64,000 nt of DNA from an uncultured Pelagibacteraceae bacterium (GTDB lineage: Bacteria; Pseudomonadota; Alphaproteobacteria; Pelagibacterales; Pelagibacteraceae). Each line of letters begins with the position of its first letter. Position 1 is the first letter of the stretch. The notes beneath the pieces were generated by a model that was not told the DNA's origin, did not search any database, and saw only the letters and a program-made list of their open reading frames with translations. Below are positions 1 to 11,029 of this stretch, piece by piece. Both the position numbers and the translations under genes were made by a program. The DNA lies in assembly GCA_902628965.1 (NCBI GenBank), contig CACOPB010000002.1:124001-188000 (forward strand), read 5' to 3'.

Positions 1-334
1 TAATCGCATTAATCCTTTTAGATGACATATAAAGCTTTCCACTTTTTTCTAAGAGTTTTTGTTCATCAAATTGATTTTTGTAAAATTTTTTAACAAAGCA
101 AGATCTTATTTTTTTCTGTGTTAGGATTTTGTTTATCTTTAAACTAAGTGAAGTTTTTCCTGTTCCTCCAACATATATGTTACCTATACATATTGTTTTT
201 ATTCCAAATTTTTTTGGCTTAGATATTCTAAAAAAAATTCCTATAAATTGAATTAAAAGAGATAAAGGGTATAGCAAGTATGCAAATATATTTGGGGTTG
301 CAAGATCCCAAAAACTAGGTTTTTTTAAATTCAT
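1..334 (-). CDS. lpxK: Tetraacyldisaccharide 4'-kinase, N-terminal part (cut by window edge)
   Basis: LpxK phosphorylates the 4' position of the lipid A disaccharide at the inner membrane. Only the first 111 codons are inside the window and the C-terminus lies beyond base 1. The protein starts MNLKKPSFWD, the usual opening of LpxK, followed by a hydrophobic segment at about residues 17-36 and a P-loop (GNIYVGGTGKTS, residues 51-62). I chose the ATG at 332-334, which overlaps the 3' end of waaA by 20 bases. The order msbA-waaA-lpxK on one strand makes a lipid A/core operon and supports the call. No stop codon is visible in this part. Confidence 0.9.
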   Translation of the reverse strand, partial: MNLKKPSFWDLATPNIFAYLLYPLSLLIQFIGIFFRISKPKKFGIKTICIGNIYVGGTGKTSLSLKINKILTQKKIRSCFVKKFYKNQFDEQKLLEKSGKLYMSSKRINAI

Positions 335-1565
335 CTCTAATTAACTTATCTATTTCATTTATAGTTTTTTGTAGAATTTTTTCTCCAATATTTTTTATTT
401 TTATACCCATTTTTTTATTTTTTTTAAAAATTATTGATGAGGCAAGTTTTTTTGGTGTGTAAATTTTTTTCGATATATTTAAATTTTTGAGAAGTTTATA
501 AACATCTTTAAAGTTATCTACATTTGGACCATGCAATATTTTTGCCCCAAATCTTGCTGCTTCTAGTGGATTTTGTCCACCACGTTTAATAATTGATCCT
601 CCTAAAAAAACTGACGATGCAATCCTGTGAAACTTTTTTGTTTCCCCGAAGCTATCTACTATATAAATGTCTATATTGTCTAAATTTTTTGGTTTTAAAG
701 TATGAAGAGTTACATTTAAATTTAGGTCTCTAAGTTCTTTTGATATTTCTTTTACTCTATCCACGTGTCTTGGTATAATGATAGTTAATAAGTTTTTGAA
801 TTTTTTTTTCAATTCTATATGTGTTTTTGCACAAAATAATTCTTCATTTTGGTGAGTACTACTTGCAACCCATACTCTTTTTTTTTTAAATTCAGTTTTA
901 AGTTTTTTATTAACTTCTTCAAACTTTTCATCTGGATTTTGAGTAAACTTTAAATTTCCAATTGAAAAAATTTTTTTTAAATTGAGTTTTTTTAAATAAT
1001 TTTTAGTTTCACGATTTTGAGGATAAGCTATCGTAATTTTATTGAAAATAGATTTCGAAAAATTACTAATTTTTATCCATCTGTTAAAGGTTTTTTTAGT
1101 AAGTCTTGCATTTAATAAAATTATAGGGATTTTTTTAATTTCTAAATTTTTATACATACATGGCCAAATTTCAGACTCTATAAATATTGCTAAATTTGGT
1201 TTCCAATATTGAATAAATTTTTTTGTAAAAAAAAAATGATCTATTGGATAGAATTGATGAATTGTTTTTTTAAAATTAAATTTTTTAATTATTTTTGAAG
1301 AGCTAAGGGTACTAGTTGTAACAAGAATTTGGCTTATAGTTCTCTGTTTTTCGTAATATTTTATTATTGGCACAATACTCATCAATTCACCAACGCTGGC
1401 ACCATGAAACCAAATTAATTTACCTGTTTTTTTTTTCGTCGATGTAAAACTAAATTTTTCTTTAAATCTAATTTTATCTTCTTTATTATTGAATATTCTT
1501 AAGATTAAAATAATTGGAGATATTATCAAAAAAATTGAAAGGAAGATTTGATATAAATAAAACAT
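315..1565 (-). CDS. waaA: 3-deoxy-D-manno-octulosonic acid (Kdo) transferase
   Basis: WaaA (KdtA) transfers Kdo from CMP-Kdo to lipid IV-A, the first inner-core step of LPS. The 416-residue protein has the family's usual length, an N-terminal membrane anchor (about residues 5-24) and the FHGASVGE motif, whose Glu60 is the expected catalytic base. The SEIWP motif follows near residue 130, and a GT-B nucleotide-sugar site (GGQNPLEAARFG, HGPNVDNF) lies in the C-terminal half. It starts 2 bases after the msbA stop and overlaps lpxK, so these are probably one transcript. Many poly-T runs on the plus strand reflect its high Lys content. Confidence 0.95.
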   Translation of the reverse strand: MFYLYQIFLSIFLIISPIILILRIFNNKEDKIRFKEKFSFTSTKKKTGKLIWFHGASVGELMSIVPIIKYYEKQRTISQILVTTSTLSSSKIIKKFNFKKTIHQFYPIDHFFFTKKFIQYWKPNLAIFIESEIWPCMYKNLEIKKIPIILLNARLTKKTFNRWIKISNFSKSIFNKITIAYPQNRETKNYLKKLNLKKIFSIGNLKFTQNPDEKFEEVNKKLKTEFKKKRVWVASSTHQNEELFCAKTHIELKKKFKNLLTIIIPRHVDRVKEISKELRDLNLNVTLHTLKPKNLDNIDIYIVDSFGETKKFHRIASSVFLGGSIIKRGGQNPLEAARFGAKILHGPNVDNFKDVYKLLKNLNISKKIYTPKKLASSIIFKKNKKMGIKIKNIGEKILQKTINEIDKLIRDEFKKT

Positions 1566-1567
1566 AA

Positions 1568-3304
1568 TTATTTTTGTATCTGTTTTTCATAAAATTTTTT
1601 ATATAATTCTGAATTATTTAGAAGTTGATTGTGCTGACCATTATCAACTACTTTACCTGCGTCAATTACATAAATATTGTTTGAATTTAATATAGTGGAT
1701 AGCCTATGTGCTATTACAATTGTTGTTTTATCTTTTGTTAAAATTTTTAAAGCTTCTTGGATTTTGGCTTCCGTTTCAGTATCTAGAGCCGAAGTTGCTT
1801 CATCTAAAAGTATAATTGAGCTTTTTTTTAGCATTGCTCTGGCAATGGATAATCTTTGTTTTTCACCTCCCGATAGTCTTACTCCATTTTCACCAATCAA
1901 TGTTTCAAACTTATCTGGCAATTTGTTAATAAAATCGTTACAAAATGATAATTTGGCAACTTCATAAACTTCTTCATCAGTAGCATTTTCATTTGCATAT
2001 TTAATATTATTTTTTATTGTATCATCAAACAAAGTTGTTTCTTGGCTTACCATTGAAACTTCTTTTCTAATCGACTTTATTGTACTTTTATATATTGATT
2101 GATTATCAATAATTATATCACCAGATTGAGCATCATAAAATCTTGGTATTAAGTTCAAAATTGTAGATTTTCCTGATCCGCTATGACCTACTAAAGAAGT
2201 CATTTTCCCACCTTTAAAATCAATATTTATAGATTTTAATGTTTCTCCTTCATCTTCTTGATATGAAAAATTTATATCTTTAAATTTTATTTCGGAATTT
2301 TTTATTATTAAAGGTTGTGCATCTTTTATCTCTATGATTTTGTTTTCTTGATCAATTATTGGTAAAATTCTTGAGGCTGCAGATAACCCTTGGTTTAATA
2401 TCAAATTTAGTGTTGATAATGATCTGACTGGTTGATAAGCTAACATCATTGCCGCCAAAAAAGAAAAAAAATTATTTATATCAAGCTCACCTTTAGCCAT
2501 AAGTTGTCCAGAGTAAAAAATTAGTATTGCTATCATGATTCCAGTTAAAGTTTCCATAATTGGAGACATTCTAACAAATACAGTTTGTATTTTTTGACTT
2601 TTTTCTTTCAATTGAGCTAAATATTTATCAGCCCTATCTTTCTCATATTTTTCTTTTTGAAAAATTTTTATAAGTTTATGATTTTTAAATAATTCAACTA
2701 GATATGTTGTTAAAAAACCCGATTTTTCTTGAGCTTCAGAAGCAACTTTGCCCATTCTTTTACCCAATGATTTTGCTGCGATACTTGCGAGAGGGATCAT
2801 TATTATTGAAATAAGAGCAAGTTTCCAATTTTGTGTGAACATCACAATTAACAAACCAATGAGTGTTAATGAGTCTTTAAATAAAGTTAAAATTGCATTA
2901 CTCAATAGGTTAGTAATATGAGTAACATCATATGTTAAATTTGATAAAAATTTACCTGAGTGTTTTTGGTCTATTGTTTGGGTATCTATCCCAATTAAGG
3001 TATTTACCATATCAAATTGTAGTTGTTTTTTAACTGACTCCCCAACATCTATCATTGTTGCTTTTGCTAAGTATAAAGAGATTCCTTTTACAGTAAATGC
3101 TACAATGATCATGAATGGTATTAAGAATATTAATGATTGATCTTTATCAATAAATAGTTTTTTAATTGCTGGATCTAAAAGCCAAGCTATAGAAGATGTA
3201 CTAGCTGCAACAAAAATAGAAAAAAACGCTGAAATAAAAATTTTATTTAAATATTTTCTTGAGTAATCTTTATAAAGTCTTTTATAAATTTTAGTATTAT
3301 TCAT
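1568..3304 (-). CDS. msbA: Lipid A export ABC transporter, permease/ATPase
   Basis: This is a half-transporter of 578 residues with the layout of MsbA, which flips lipid A-core across the inner membrane as a homodimer. A six-helix membrane domain covers about residues 20-310. The ATPase domain has Walker A GHSGSGKS (373-380), signature LSGGEKQR (477-484) and Walker B IILLDE (497-502), followed by the H-loop in IVIAHR. Its position between ubiA and waaA-lpxK supports lipid A as cargo over other ABC exporters of this fold. Its start overlaps the ubiA stop by one base. Confidence 0.9.
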   Translation of the reverse strand: MNNTKIYKRLYKDYSRKYLNKIFISAFFSIFVAASTSSIAWLLDPAIKKLFIDKDQSLIFLIPFMIIVAFTVKGISLYLAKATMIDVGESVKKQLQFDMVNTLIGIDTQTIDQKHSGKFLSNLTYDVTHITNLLSNAILTLFKDSLTLIGLLIVMFTQNWKLALISIIMIPLASIAAKSLGKRMGKVASEAQEKSGFLTTYLVELFKNHKLIKIFQKEKYEKDRADKYLAQLKEKSQKIQTVFVRMSPIMETLTGIMIAILIFYSGQLMAKGELDINNFFSFLAAMMLAYQPVRSLSTLNLILNQGLSAASRILPIIDQENKIIEIKDAQPLIIKNSEIKFKDINFSYQEDEGETLKSINIDFKGGKMTSLVGHSGSGKSTILNLIPRFYDAQSGDIIIDNQSIYKSTIKSIRKEVSMVSQETTLFDDTIKNNIKYANENATDEEVYEVAKLSFCNDFINKLPDKFETLIGENGVRLSGGEKQRLSIARAMLKKSSIILLDEATSALDTETEAKIQEALKILTKDKTTIVIAHRLSTILNSNNIYVIDAGKVVDNGQHNQLLNNSELYKKFYEKQIQK

Positions 3305-4173
3305 TAAAAGATATTCTTTATTATTAAAATTTTAAAAAAAACAAGTAACCCAAAGAAATTATTACTTTTAAATGCTTTTAAGCAACTTAATGGATTCTTT
3401 GCTTCAAAAATTTTAATTTGATATAAAAATAAATGACATATTGGTAAAATAGATAATAAATAGTAACTATAATGAAACTCCATTAAATATCCTCCAATTA
3501 AAAAAAGTGCTGTTAAACAAAAATAGCATATGAACAAAAATTTTTTTGCTTTTCCTTTAAATTTTATTGATGTCGACTTTAATCCAATAATTTCGTCATC
3601 TTTAATATCTTGATATCCATAAATCGTGTCATATCCCAGTGTCCAAAATATGGCCCCGATATAAAATAAAATTGGCTCAATATCTATTTGGCCTTTAACA
3701 GAAGTCCATCCAAGTATTAGACCATAATTAAAAGTAATACCTAAAAATAATTGTGGCCAATATGTATATCTTTTCATCAAAGGATATGTGAAGGCTAAAG
3801 GCATTGAGCCTAAAGCTAAAATTATTGTAAATAAATTAAAATTTAAAAGGACCAATAAAGCTAAAAAACACAATGTGATCGAGTATATAATACCAAGTTT
3901 AACTGTAACTTTACCTGATGCTATTGGACGATCTTTTGTCCTAATTACTTTAGCATCAAATTCTTTATCCAAAATATCATTCACTATGCAACCTGCTGAT
4001 CTCATGAATACTGATCCTAAAAAAAATAAAATTAAATAAAAAAAATATTTTTTTATATCTGATGAAAAATCATAAGCTAGTGTTAAACCCCATGCACATG
4101 GCCAAAATAATAGCATATAGCCAATTGGTTTTTTTAATCTGATTAAATCTATAAAAAGTTTTACTTGGTTCAT
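3304..4173 (-). CDS. ubiA: 4-hydroxybenzoate polyprenyltransferase
   Basis: UbiA is a membrane prenyltransferase that attaches the polyprenyl tail to 4-hydroxybenzoate in ubiquinone synthesis. The first Asp-rich motif is clear (NDILDKEFD, residues 65-73). A second acidic motif of the form YQDIKDDE lies near residue 190. The protein is strongly hydrophobic, with about eight or nine predicted helices, and 289 residues is normal for the family. The sequence RLKKPIGYMLLFWPCAWGL near the N-terminus is typical of UbiA. Ubiquinone feeds the bc1 complex encoded elsewhere in this window. Confidence 0.93.
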   Translation of the reverse strand: MNQVKLFIDLIRLKKPIGYMLLFWPCAWGLTLAYDFSSDIKKYFFYLILFFLGSVFMRSAGCIVNDILDKEFDAKVIRTKDRPIASGKVTVKLGIIYSITLCFLALLVLLNFNLFTIILALGSMPLAFTYPLMKRYTYWPQLFLGITFNYGLILGWTSVKGQIDIEPILFYIGAIFWTLGYDTIYGYQDIKDDEIIGLKSTSIKFKGKAKKFLFICYFCLTALFLIGGYLMEFHYSYYLLSILPICHLFLYQIKIFEAKNPLSCLKAFKSNNFFGLLVFFKILIIKNIF

Positions 4174-4225
4174 AATATTTTACTTGTAAATAACAAAGGC
4201 TAGATTCATAATCAAATTGATTCGT

Positions 4226-4630
4226 ATGAATATAGATTACACAGTCACAGCACTAATGTTTCCAGCAATTCCATTATTAATGAGCGTTTATAGTAATAGG
4301 TTTCATTCTTTGAGTATACTAATTCGTCAGCTTCATGATGAACATGTTTATGAAAAACATATCCCTCCAGAGTGGAAAAAACAGTTCATTAATTTGAGTG
4401 GAAGAATAACACTTTTAAGGTGGACAATCTTGTTTGCGTCTTTTGGTTTTCTATTTAATATGCTTACAGTATTTGCCCTTTATTTGGATGAAGTTTTTCT
4501 TGCTAGAGTAATTTTCGGATCTTGTTGTCTATCCATGATTGTATCTATTATTTTTTTTATAAGAGAAATTCAAATATCAACGAATGCTCTTAAACTTCAT
4601 ATGTCAGATATGGATGTTGATGTTAATTAG
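4226..4630 (+). CDS. DUF2721 family membrane protein
   Basis: A 134-residue protein of unknown function that matches the general pattern of the DUF2721 family: an N-terminal hydrophobic segment with a conserved Asn-Arg-Phe (SNRF), an Arg-rich amphipathic region (SGRITLLRW) and two C-terminal membrane helices (about residues 68-115). I prefer the ATG at 4226, because family members begin a few residues before the LMFPAIPLLM segment. A TTG at 4217 in the same frame would add three residues. It is divergent from ubiA and its 3' end overlaps the convergent quinone oxidoreductase by 8 bases. No function is assigned. Confidence 0.75.
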   Translation: MNIDYTVTALMFPAIPLLMSVYSNRFHSLSILIRQLHDEHVYEKHIPPEWKKQFINLSGRITLLRWTILFASFGFLFNMLTVFALYLDEVFLARVIFGSCCLSMIVSIIFFIREIQISTNALKLHMSDMDVDVN

Positions 4631-5597
4631 GAACTAACACCGCTGGACCTAAAATTTTTCTTCCTTCGAGATCTTTATGAGCCTCTACAACCTCTTCTAA
4701 CTTGTATTTTTTATAAATTTTAATTTTAACTTTACCAGAACTAATTTTTTCGAATAAAATTTTTGAAGCTTCATCAAGCTCTTCTCTTGTAGAAAGATAT
4801 TGCTGCATTGAAGGTCTTACAAGATAAAGACCTTTTGGTTGAAGCAATTTAGGAACATTTATTTCAGACAACGGTCCCGATGCATTTCCAAATGAAACCA
4901 TCATTCCTCTGACTGCTAGACATTCAATAGATCCATTTAAAGTATCTTTACCAACACCATCATAGACAACTGGAACACCTTTTCCCCCAGTAATTTCTAA
5001 AACTTTTTTTGCAAAATCTTCTTTATTGTAATTGATTACATAATCATAACCGTTTTCTTTTGCGATATTTACTTTTTCATCTGATCCAACTGTACCTATA
5101 ACAGTGCAGCCTAAACTTTTTGCCCATTGTCCAAAAATTTGACCAACTCCTCCAGCAGCAGCGTGAAATAATATTGTTTCTCCTGATTTTACTGGATAAG
5201 TTTTATGCAAAAGATAAAAAGTTGTTAAACCCTTTGTCATTAAAGTTGCAGCTATCTCAAGATTAATACTTTCTGGTACTTTTACTAAATTTTTAGTTGG
5301 GTAATTTCTGTGTGAACAATATGAACCTAGAGGAATACCTGCATAAGAAATTTTATCACCAATTTTAAAATCTTTTACATTTTCACCAACTTCAGTGATT
5401 ACTCCAGCACCTTCTAAGCCTAGACCAATTGGTAATTTTAATGGGTATAAACCTGATCTGTGATAAGTATCAATGTAATTAAGACCAATTGCTTTTTGTT
5501 CTATAGTAACCTGATCCATGTCAGGCTTCTCAAGAGTAATATTTTTAATCTCTAAAACTTCAGGTCCACCAGTTTTATTAATTTCTACAGCTTTCAT
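4623..5597 (-). CDS. Zinc-independent quinone oxidoreductase (zeta-crystallin/QOR type)
   Basis: A 324-residue medium-chain dehydrogenase/reductase of the NADPH:quinone reductase branch. The N-terminal GroES-like fold contains the QOR hallmark NYIDTYHRSGLYP (about residues 40-52). The NADPH-binding Rossmann motif is AAAGGVGQ (about 146-153), followed by GTVGS and the YDGVGKDT segment. Catalytic zinc ligands of alcohol dehydrogenases are absent, as expected for QOR. It lies 2 bases after the pirin gene on the same strand, so both are probably cotranscribed with doxX as a redox/stress group. Physiological substrate is not known. Confidence 0.85.
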   Translation of the reverse strand: MKAVEINKTGGPEVLEIKNITLEKPDMDQVTIEQKAIGLNYIDTYHRSGLYPLKLPIGLGLEGAGVITEVGENVKDFKIGDKISYAGIPLGSYCSHRNYPTKNLVKVPESINLEIAATLMTKGLTTFYLLHKTYPVKSGETILFHAAAGGVGQIFGQWAKSLGCTVIGTVGSDEKVNIAKENGYDYVINYNKEDFAKKVLEITGGKGVPVVYDGVGKDTLNGSIECLAVRGMMVSFGNASGPLSEINVPKLLQPKGLYLVRPSMQQYLSTREELDEASKILFEKISSGKVKIKIYKKYKLEEVVEAHKDLEGRKILGPAVLVPN

Positions 5598-5599
5598 AT

Positions 5600-6436
5600 T
5601 TATTTTACAAATGTATCATTATGATAATCTTGAACTGCTTGCAAGATTTCAGCTTTAGTATTCATTACAAAAGGTCCACCTCTAGCTATCTTTTCATTAA
5701 TTGGTTTTCCTGAAATTAGTAAAAATTTTGCATTTGATATAGCTTTAACATTTAAATTATTACCCCTTGTTAATAGAATTAAAGTACTATCTTTAACATT
5801 ATCATGTTTTTTTTCTCCAATTTCTACTTCACCACTAATTAAATAAATAAAAGTGTTATGAGTTTCTGGTAAGTTAAAATTAAATTCTTTGTTTTTATTT
5901 AATTCAACATCAAAATACACAGGCTCAACATTATGTCCTTTTATCGGTCCTTCTGCTTTCTCAAATTTTCCAGCTATGACTTTAACCTGCTTATCACCAT
6001 CTTTATGAACACTCATTTTATCTGCATCTATGTAAATATACTCTGGTTTACTCATTTTTAATTTAGCAGGCATATTTATCCATAATTGAAAGCCATGAAG
6101 CTTACCTTCTTTCATTGCAGGCATTTCAGAGTGAATTATTCCACTTCCTGTTTTCATCCACTGAACATCCCCAGCGGTCATTCTTCCCTTTCCTCCTGTA
6201 CTGTCTTCATGCTCAAAGTCTCCAGCTAACATATAAGTAACGGTCTCAATCCCTCTGTGGGGGTGGGGTGGAAAACCAGCAATATAATCTTCACTATTTT
6301 CAGATCCAAATTCATCTAACATTAAAAAAGGATCGAAATAATTTGGTTCAACACCAATACTTCTTTTAAGTTTTACACCTGCACCATCTGATGCTTGAAT
6401 AGGTTTTATAATTTTGCTTATTTCAATTGTTTTCAT
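5600..6436 (-). CDS. Pirin family protein (bicupin)
   Basis: Pirins are iron-binding bicupin proteins, and some have quercetin 2,3-dioxygenase activity. The N-terminal cupin carries the metal ligands His58 and His60 (PPHPHRG) and His102 and Glu104 (GIIHSEMP), all present, so metal binding should be intact. The second cupin spans about residues 165-260 and has no such ligands, as usual. The 278-residue length is normal. The gene sits between the quinone oxidoreductase (2 bases away) and doxX, a grouping suggesting oxidative or electrophile stress. The true substrate in bacteria is unclear. Confidence 0.88.
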   Translation of the reverse strand: MKTIEISKIIKPIQASDGAGVKLKRSIGVEPNYFDPFLMLDEFGSENSEDYIAGFPPHPHRGIETVTYMLAGDFEHEDSTGGKGRMTAGDVQWMKTGSGIIHSEMPAMKEGKLHGFQLWINMPAKLKMSKPEYIYIDADKMSVHKDGDKQVKVIAGKFEKAEGPIKGHNVEPVYFDVELNKNKEFNFNLPETHNTFIYLISGEVEIGEKKHDNVKDSTLILLTRGNNLNVKAISNAKFLLISGKPINEKIARGGPFVMNTKAEILQAVQDYHNDTFVK

Positions 6437-6474
6437 AGAATTAAGAAATAGTAATTATATTTTACAATTCAATA

Positions 6475-6843
6475 TTATCTTTTATCCAAACTGTAACCTC
6501 GTGCTCCATTTGCAATAAGGAACATAAAGCCGCCAGCTAGTGCAATATTCTTAAGAAAAGCCGTTAATTGCATTTGATCACTAAAATCATTGTGAAAAAT
6601 AAAAGCAGTAGAAATACAAAATAAAAATAAAAATGTAGCAGCAATTTTTGTTTTATATCCAATTACGATAAGTATAGGGGCAACTATTTCAATAATTATT
6701 GCTGGTATAATCATAATGCCAGGTAAGCCGTAGCTATCCATCCATTCAATTGTACCCTCGTAATTATTAATTTTGAAAATTCCATTTATAAAAAACAATA
6801 CTGATATAAATATTCTACCTAATAAATCTAAAATATTTGTCAT
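6475..6843 (-). CDS. DoxX family membrane protein
   Basis: A small (122 aa) four-helix membrane protein with the DoxX pattern: an N-terminal LLGRIFISVLFFINGIFK helix containing the conserved Arg and Gly, then a PGIMIIPAIIIEI segment and a C-terminal helix ending in GARGYSLD. DoxX proteins are poorly understood; some associate with thiosulfate:quinone reductase or oxidative stress systems. Here it precedes pirin and the quinone oxidoreductase on the same strand, so a redox-linked role is plausible, but this is inference from context only. Confidence 0.8.
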   Translation of the reverse strand: MTNILDLLGRIFISVLFFINGIFKINNYEGTIEWMDSYGLPGIMIIPAIIIEIVAPILIVIGYKTKIAATFLFLFCISTAFIFHNDFSDQMQLTAFLKNIALAGGFMFLIANGARGYSLDKR

Positions 6844-6861
6844 TTAAGTTTATCTTAACTC

Positions 6862-7050
6862 CTAACCACATCTATTACAACGAATTGTTGCAAACATATC
6901 ATCCCAATCGTCTTCTTTTTCCTCAACATAATCCATTAAACATCTTAATGCTTTTGATGTATCTGGAAGATCATATTTATCAACTATTTGTTCTAACATT
7001 TTTTCTGAGTCAGAATATATTTCAAAAGATATTTCTTTTTTTTCACTCAT
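6862..7050 (-). CDS. Conserved 62-aa hypothetical protein with C-terminal CxxC
   Basis: A short acidic protein starting MSEKKEISFEIYSDSEK and ending in TIRCNRCG. The N-terminal two thirds read as a beta strand followed by two helices (ISFEIY, then EKMLEQIVDKYDLPD, then SKALRCLMDYVEE), like a ribbon-helix-helix fold. The C-terminal CNRC could bind metal or be redox-active. I chose the ATG at 7048-7050 because an AGGAAC Shine-Dalgarno-like sequence lies 4 bases upstream (7055-7060); a TTG further upstream in frame is unlikely. I recall similar small proteins in other Proteobacteria, but know of no function. Confidence 0.7.
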   Translation of the reverse strand: MSEKKEISFEIYSDSEKMLEQIVDKYDLPDTSKALRCLMDYVEEKEDDWDDMFATIRCNRCG

Positions 7051-7113
7051 ATTTGTTCCTTTCAAATGAACGATATATTTTTAACCATAATATAATATGG
7101 GCAAATTATCGCT

Positions 7114-7776
7114 TTAAATTAATTGCAATAGTTCTAATAAATTTTTTATTTTATACTTAGGATTATAATCTAAATTATCAAAAATATTTTGATTTCTATT
7201 TACCCAAATAGAATTATAACCATAATTCCCACCACCAGACACATCCCAAGTGTTAGAACTTAAAAAAGCAACTTCATTTTTATCAATTTGATATTCTTTA
7301 ATTGGCATATCATAAACTTTGGAATTTGGTTTATAAATACCAACTTCTTCAATAGAAAAAATATTATCAAATATATTTTCTAAATTATTACTTTTAACTA
7401 ATTGCTCAAGAAGAGCAGGAGTGCCATTAGAAAGAATTGCAAGTTTTAAATCTTTATTTTTTAATAATTTTAAGACTTCTGGTACTTCTTTAAATGGCAA
7501 AAGAGTTTTATAAAGATCTAACAATTCATTTCTCATAGAAGAATCGATTTTGTAAGCTTTCATTGATTTATCTAAACTATCCTCTGTCACTTGCCAAAAA
7601 TCCTTATGGCGTTTCATTAAACTTCTTAGCCAAGTGTATTCTAGTTGTGTAGTTCTCCAATAATTAGCAAAACCTTCCCACTTATTACCAATTTTATCTT
7701 TACACTTTTCAGCAGCTGAATTGACATCAAATAAAGTTCCGTATGCATCAAAAATTATTGCTTTAATATTTTCCAT
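7114..7776 (-). CDS. Haloacid dehalogenase, type II (L-2-haloacid dehalogenase-like)
   Basis: A 220-residue HAD-superfamily hydrolase. The nucleophile is Asp10 in IIFDAYGTLFD. The type II dehalogenase signatures follow: an Arg in the cap (WRTTQLEYTWLRSLM, about residues 40-54), Ser-Asn-Gly (SNGTP, near 115), Lys-Pro (YKPNSKVY) and the SSNTWDVSGGGNYG segment near residue 175. These fit L-2-haloacid dehalogenase better than phosphatase relatives. Marine organohalogens are a plausible substrate, but this is inference. It is divergent from rsmE, with only 16 bases between the start codons. Confidence 0.85.
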   Translation of the reverse strand: MENIKAIIFDAYGTLFDVNSAAEKCKDKIGNKWEGFANYWRTTQLEYTWLRSLMKRHKDFWQVTEDSLDKSMKAYKIDSSMRNELLDLYKTLLPFKEVPEVLKLLKNKDLKLAILSNGTPALLEQLVKSNNLENIFDNIFSIEEVGIYKPNSKVYDMPIKEYQIDKNEVAFLSSNTWDVSGGGNYGYNSIWVNRNQNIFDNLDYNPKYKIKNLLELLQLI

Positions 7777-7792
7777 AAACTAACTTATCAAT

Positions 7793-8491
7793 ATGGGTAA
7801 CATTAGATTATTTTTTCCAAAAAGTTTATCTCTTAATTTGACTGACAAACTTGATAAATCTCAATCCCACTATGTATCAAAAGTTATGAGAGTTAAGGAG
7901 AATGAAACTTTTTCTTTATTTAATAATAGTGGTGAATGGGAAGCAAAAATTTTAGATATCTCAAAAAGTATCGTTGAATTTAATGTTACTAAGCAATTAA
8001 GAAAAAAAGAAAATACAAAAGAGCTTTGGTTGGCTTTCTCTCCAATAAAATCAAATTATTTTAATTTTATGATCCAAAAAGCTACAGAACTTGGTGTAAC
8101 AAAATTTTTGCCAATTATTTTTGATCGAACAATCGTTAGAAAGATAAATAAAGAGAGATTAGAAAAAGTAATTATAGAAGCTGCCGAACAATCAAATAGA
8201 ATTAATGTACCAATAATTGAGGAACCTCAGGAACTAAAAAATTTTCTCAGCAAAGAAATGGATTTAATATTTACAGATATCAACACTGATAATACAAAAA
8301 TAAATTTAAAAAAATTAACAGCAAAACCAACTTGCGTAATAATAGGTCCAGAGGGAGATTTTTCTGAAGAGGAAAGGATAGAGATTCTTAAGTTTAATGG
8401 TGTTCAGCCAATCAAAATTAATGAAAACATATTGAGGTGTGAAACGGCTGCAATTTCTGCTTTATCGATCATAAATTACGCGAATTTTTGA
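7793..8491 (+). CDS. rsmE: 16S rRNA m3U1498 methyltransferase
   Basis: RsmE methylates N3 of U1498 in 16S rRNA using SAM. The 232-residue protein has the small N-terminal PUA-like domain (RLFFPKSLSL, SHYVSKVMRVKENE) followed by a SPOUT/trefoil-knot domain with IIGPEGDFSEEE (near residue 183) and the C-terminal ILRCETAAISALSI knot motif. All family hallmarks are present. It starts 16 bases from the divergent dehalogenase gene and ends 61 bases before the cytochrome oxidase operon. Confidence 0.95.
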   Translation: MGNIRLFFPKSLSLNLTDKLDKSQSHYVSKVMRVKENETFSLFNNSGEWEAKILDISKSIVEFNVTKQLRKKENTKELWLAFSPIKSNYFNFMIQKATELGVTKFLPIIFDRTIVRKINKERLEKVIIEAAEQSNRINVPIIEEPQELKNFLSKEMDLIFTDINTDNTKINLKKLTAKPTCVIIGPEGDFSEEERIEILKFNGVQPIKINENILRCETAAISALSIINYANF

Positions 8492-8552
8492 TATTTTGTC
8501 GCTAAAAGTAAAAGTGTATTTTTTTAAAAGACGCTCTATATAGGGTAAAAAA

Positions 8553-11005
<2,453 letters not shown>

Positions 11006-11029
11006 CAATTAAGATTTTTTAAAATTAAA

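Noticed and set aside
6837..7160. 107-residue open frame on the plus strand across the doxX-dehalogenase interval
   Set aside because: It lies antisense to the 62-aa gene and the dehalogenase end, has low-complexity Phe/Leu/Tyr-rich sequence and no ribosome binding site; the opposite-strand genes explain the region.
8492..8552. Possible promoter ahead of ctaC (TATATA at 8537-8542)
   Set aside because: The -10 candidate would place the transcript start almost on the ATG and no acceptable -35 lies at the right distance.
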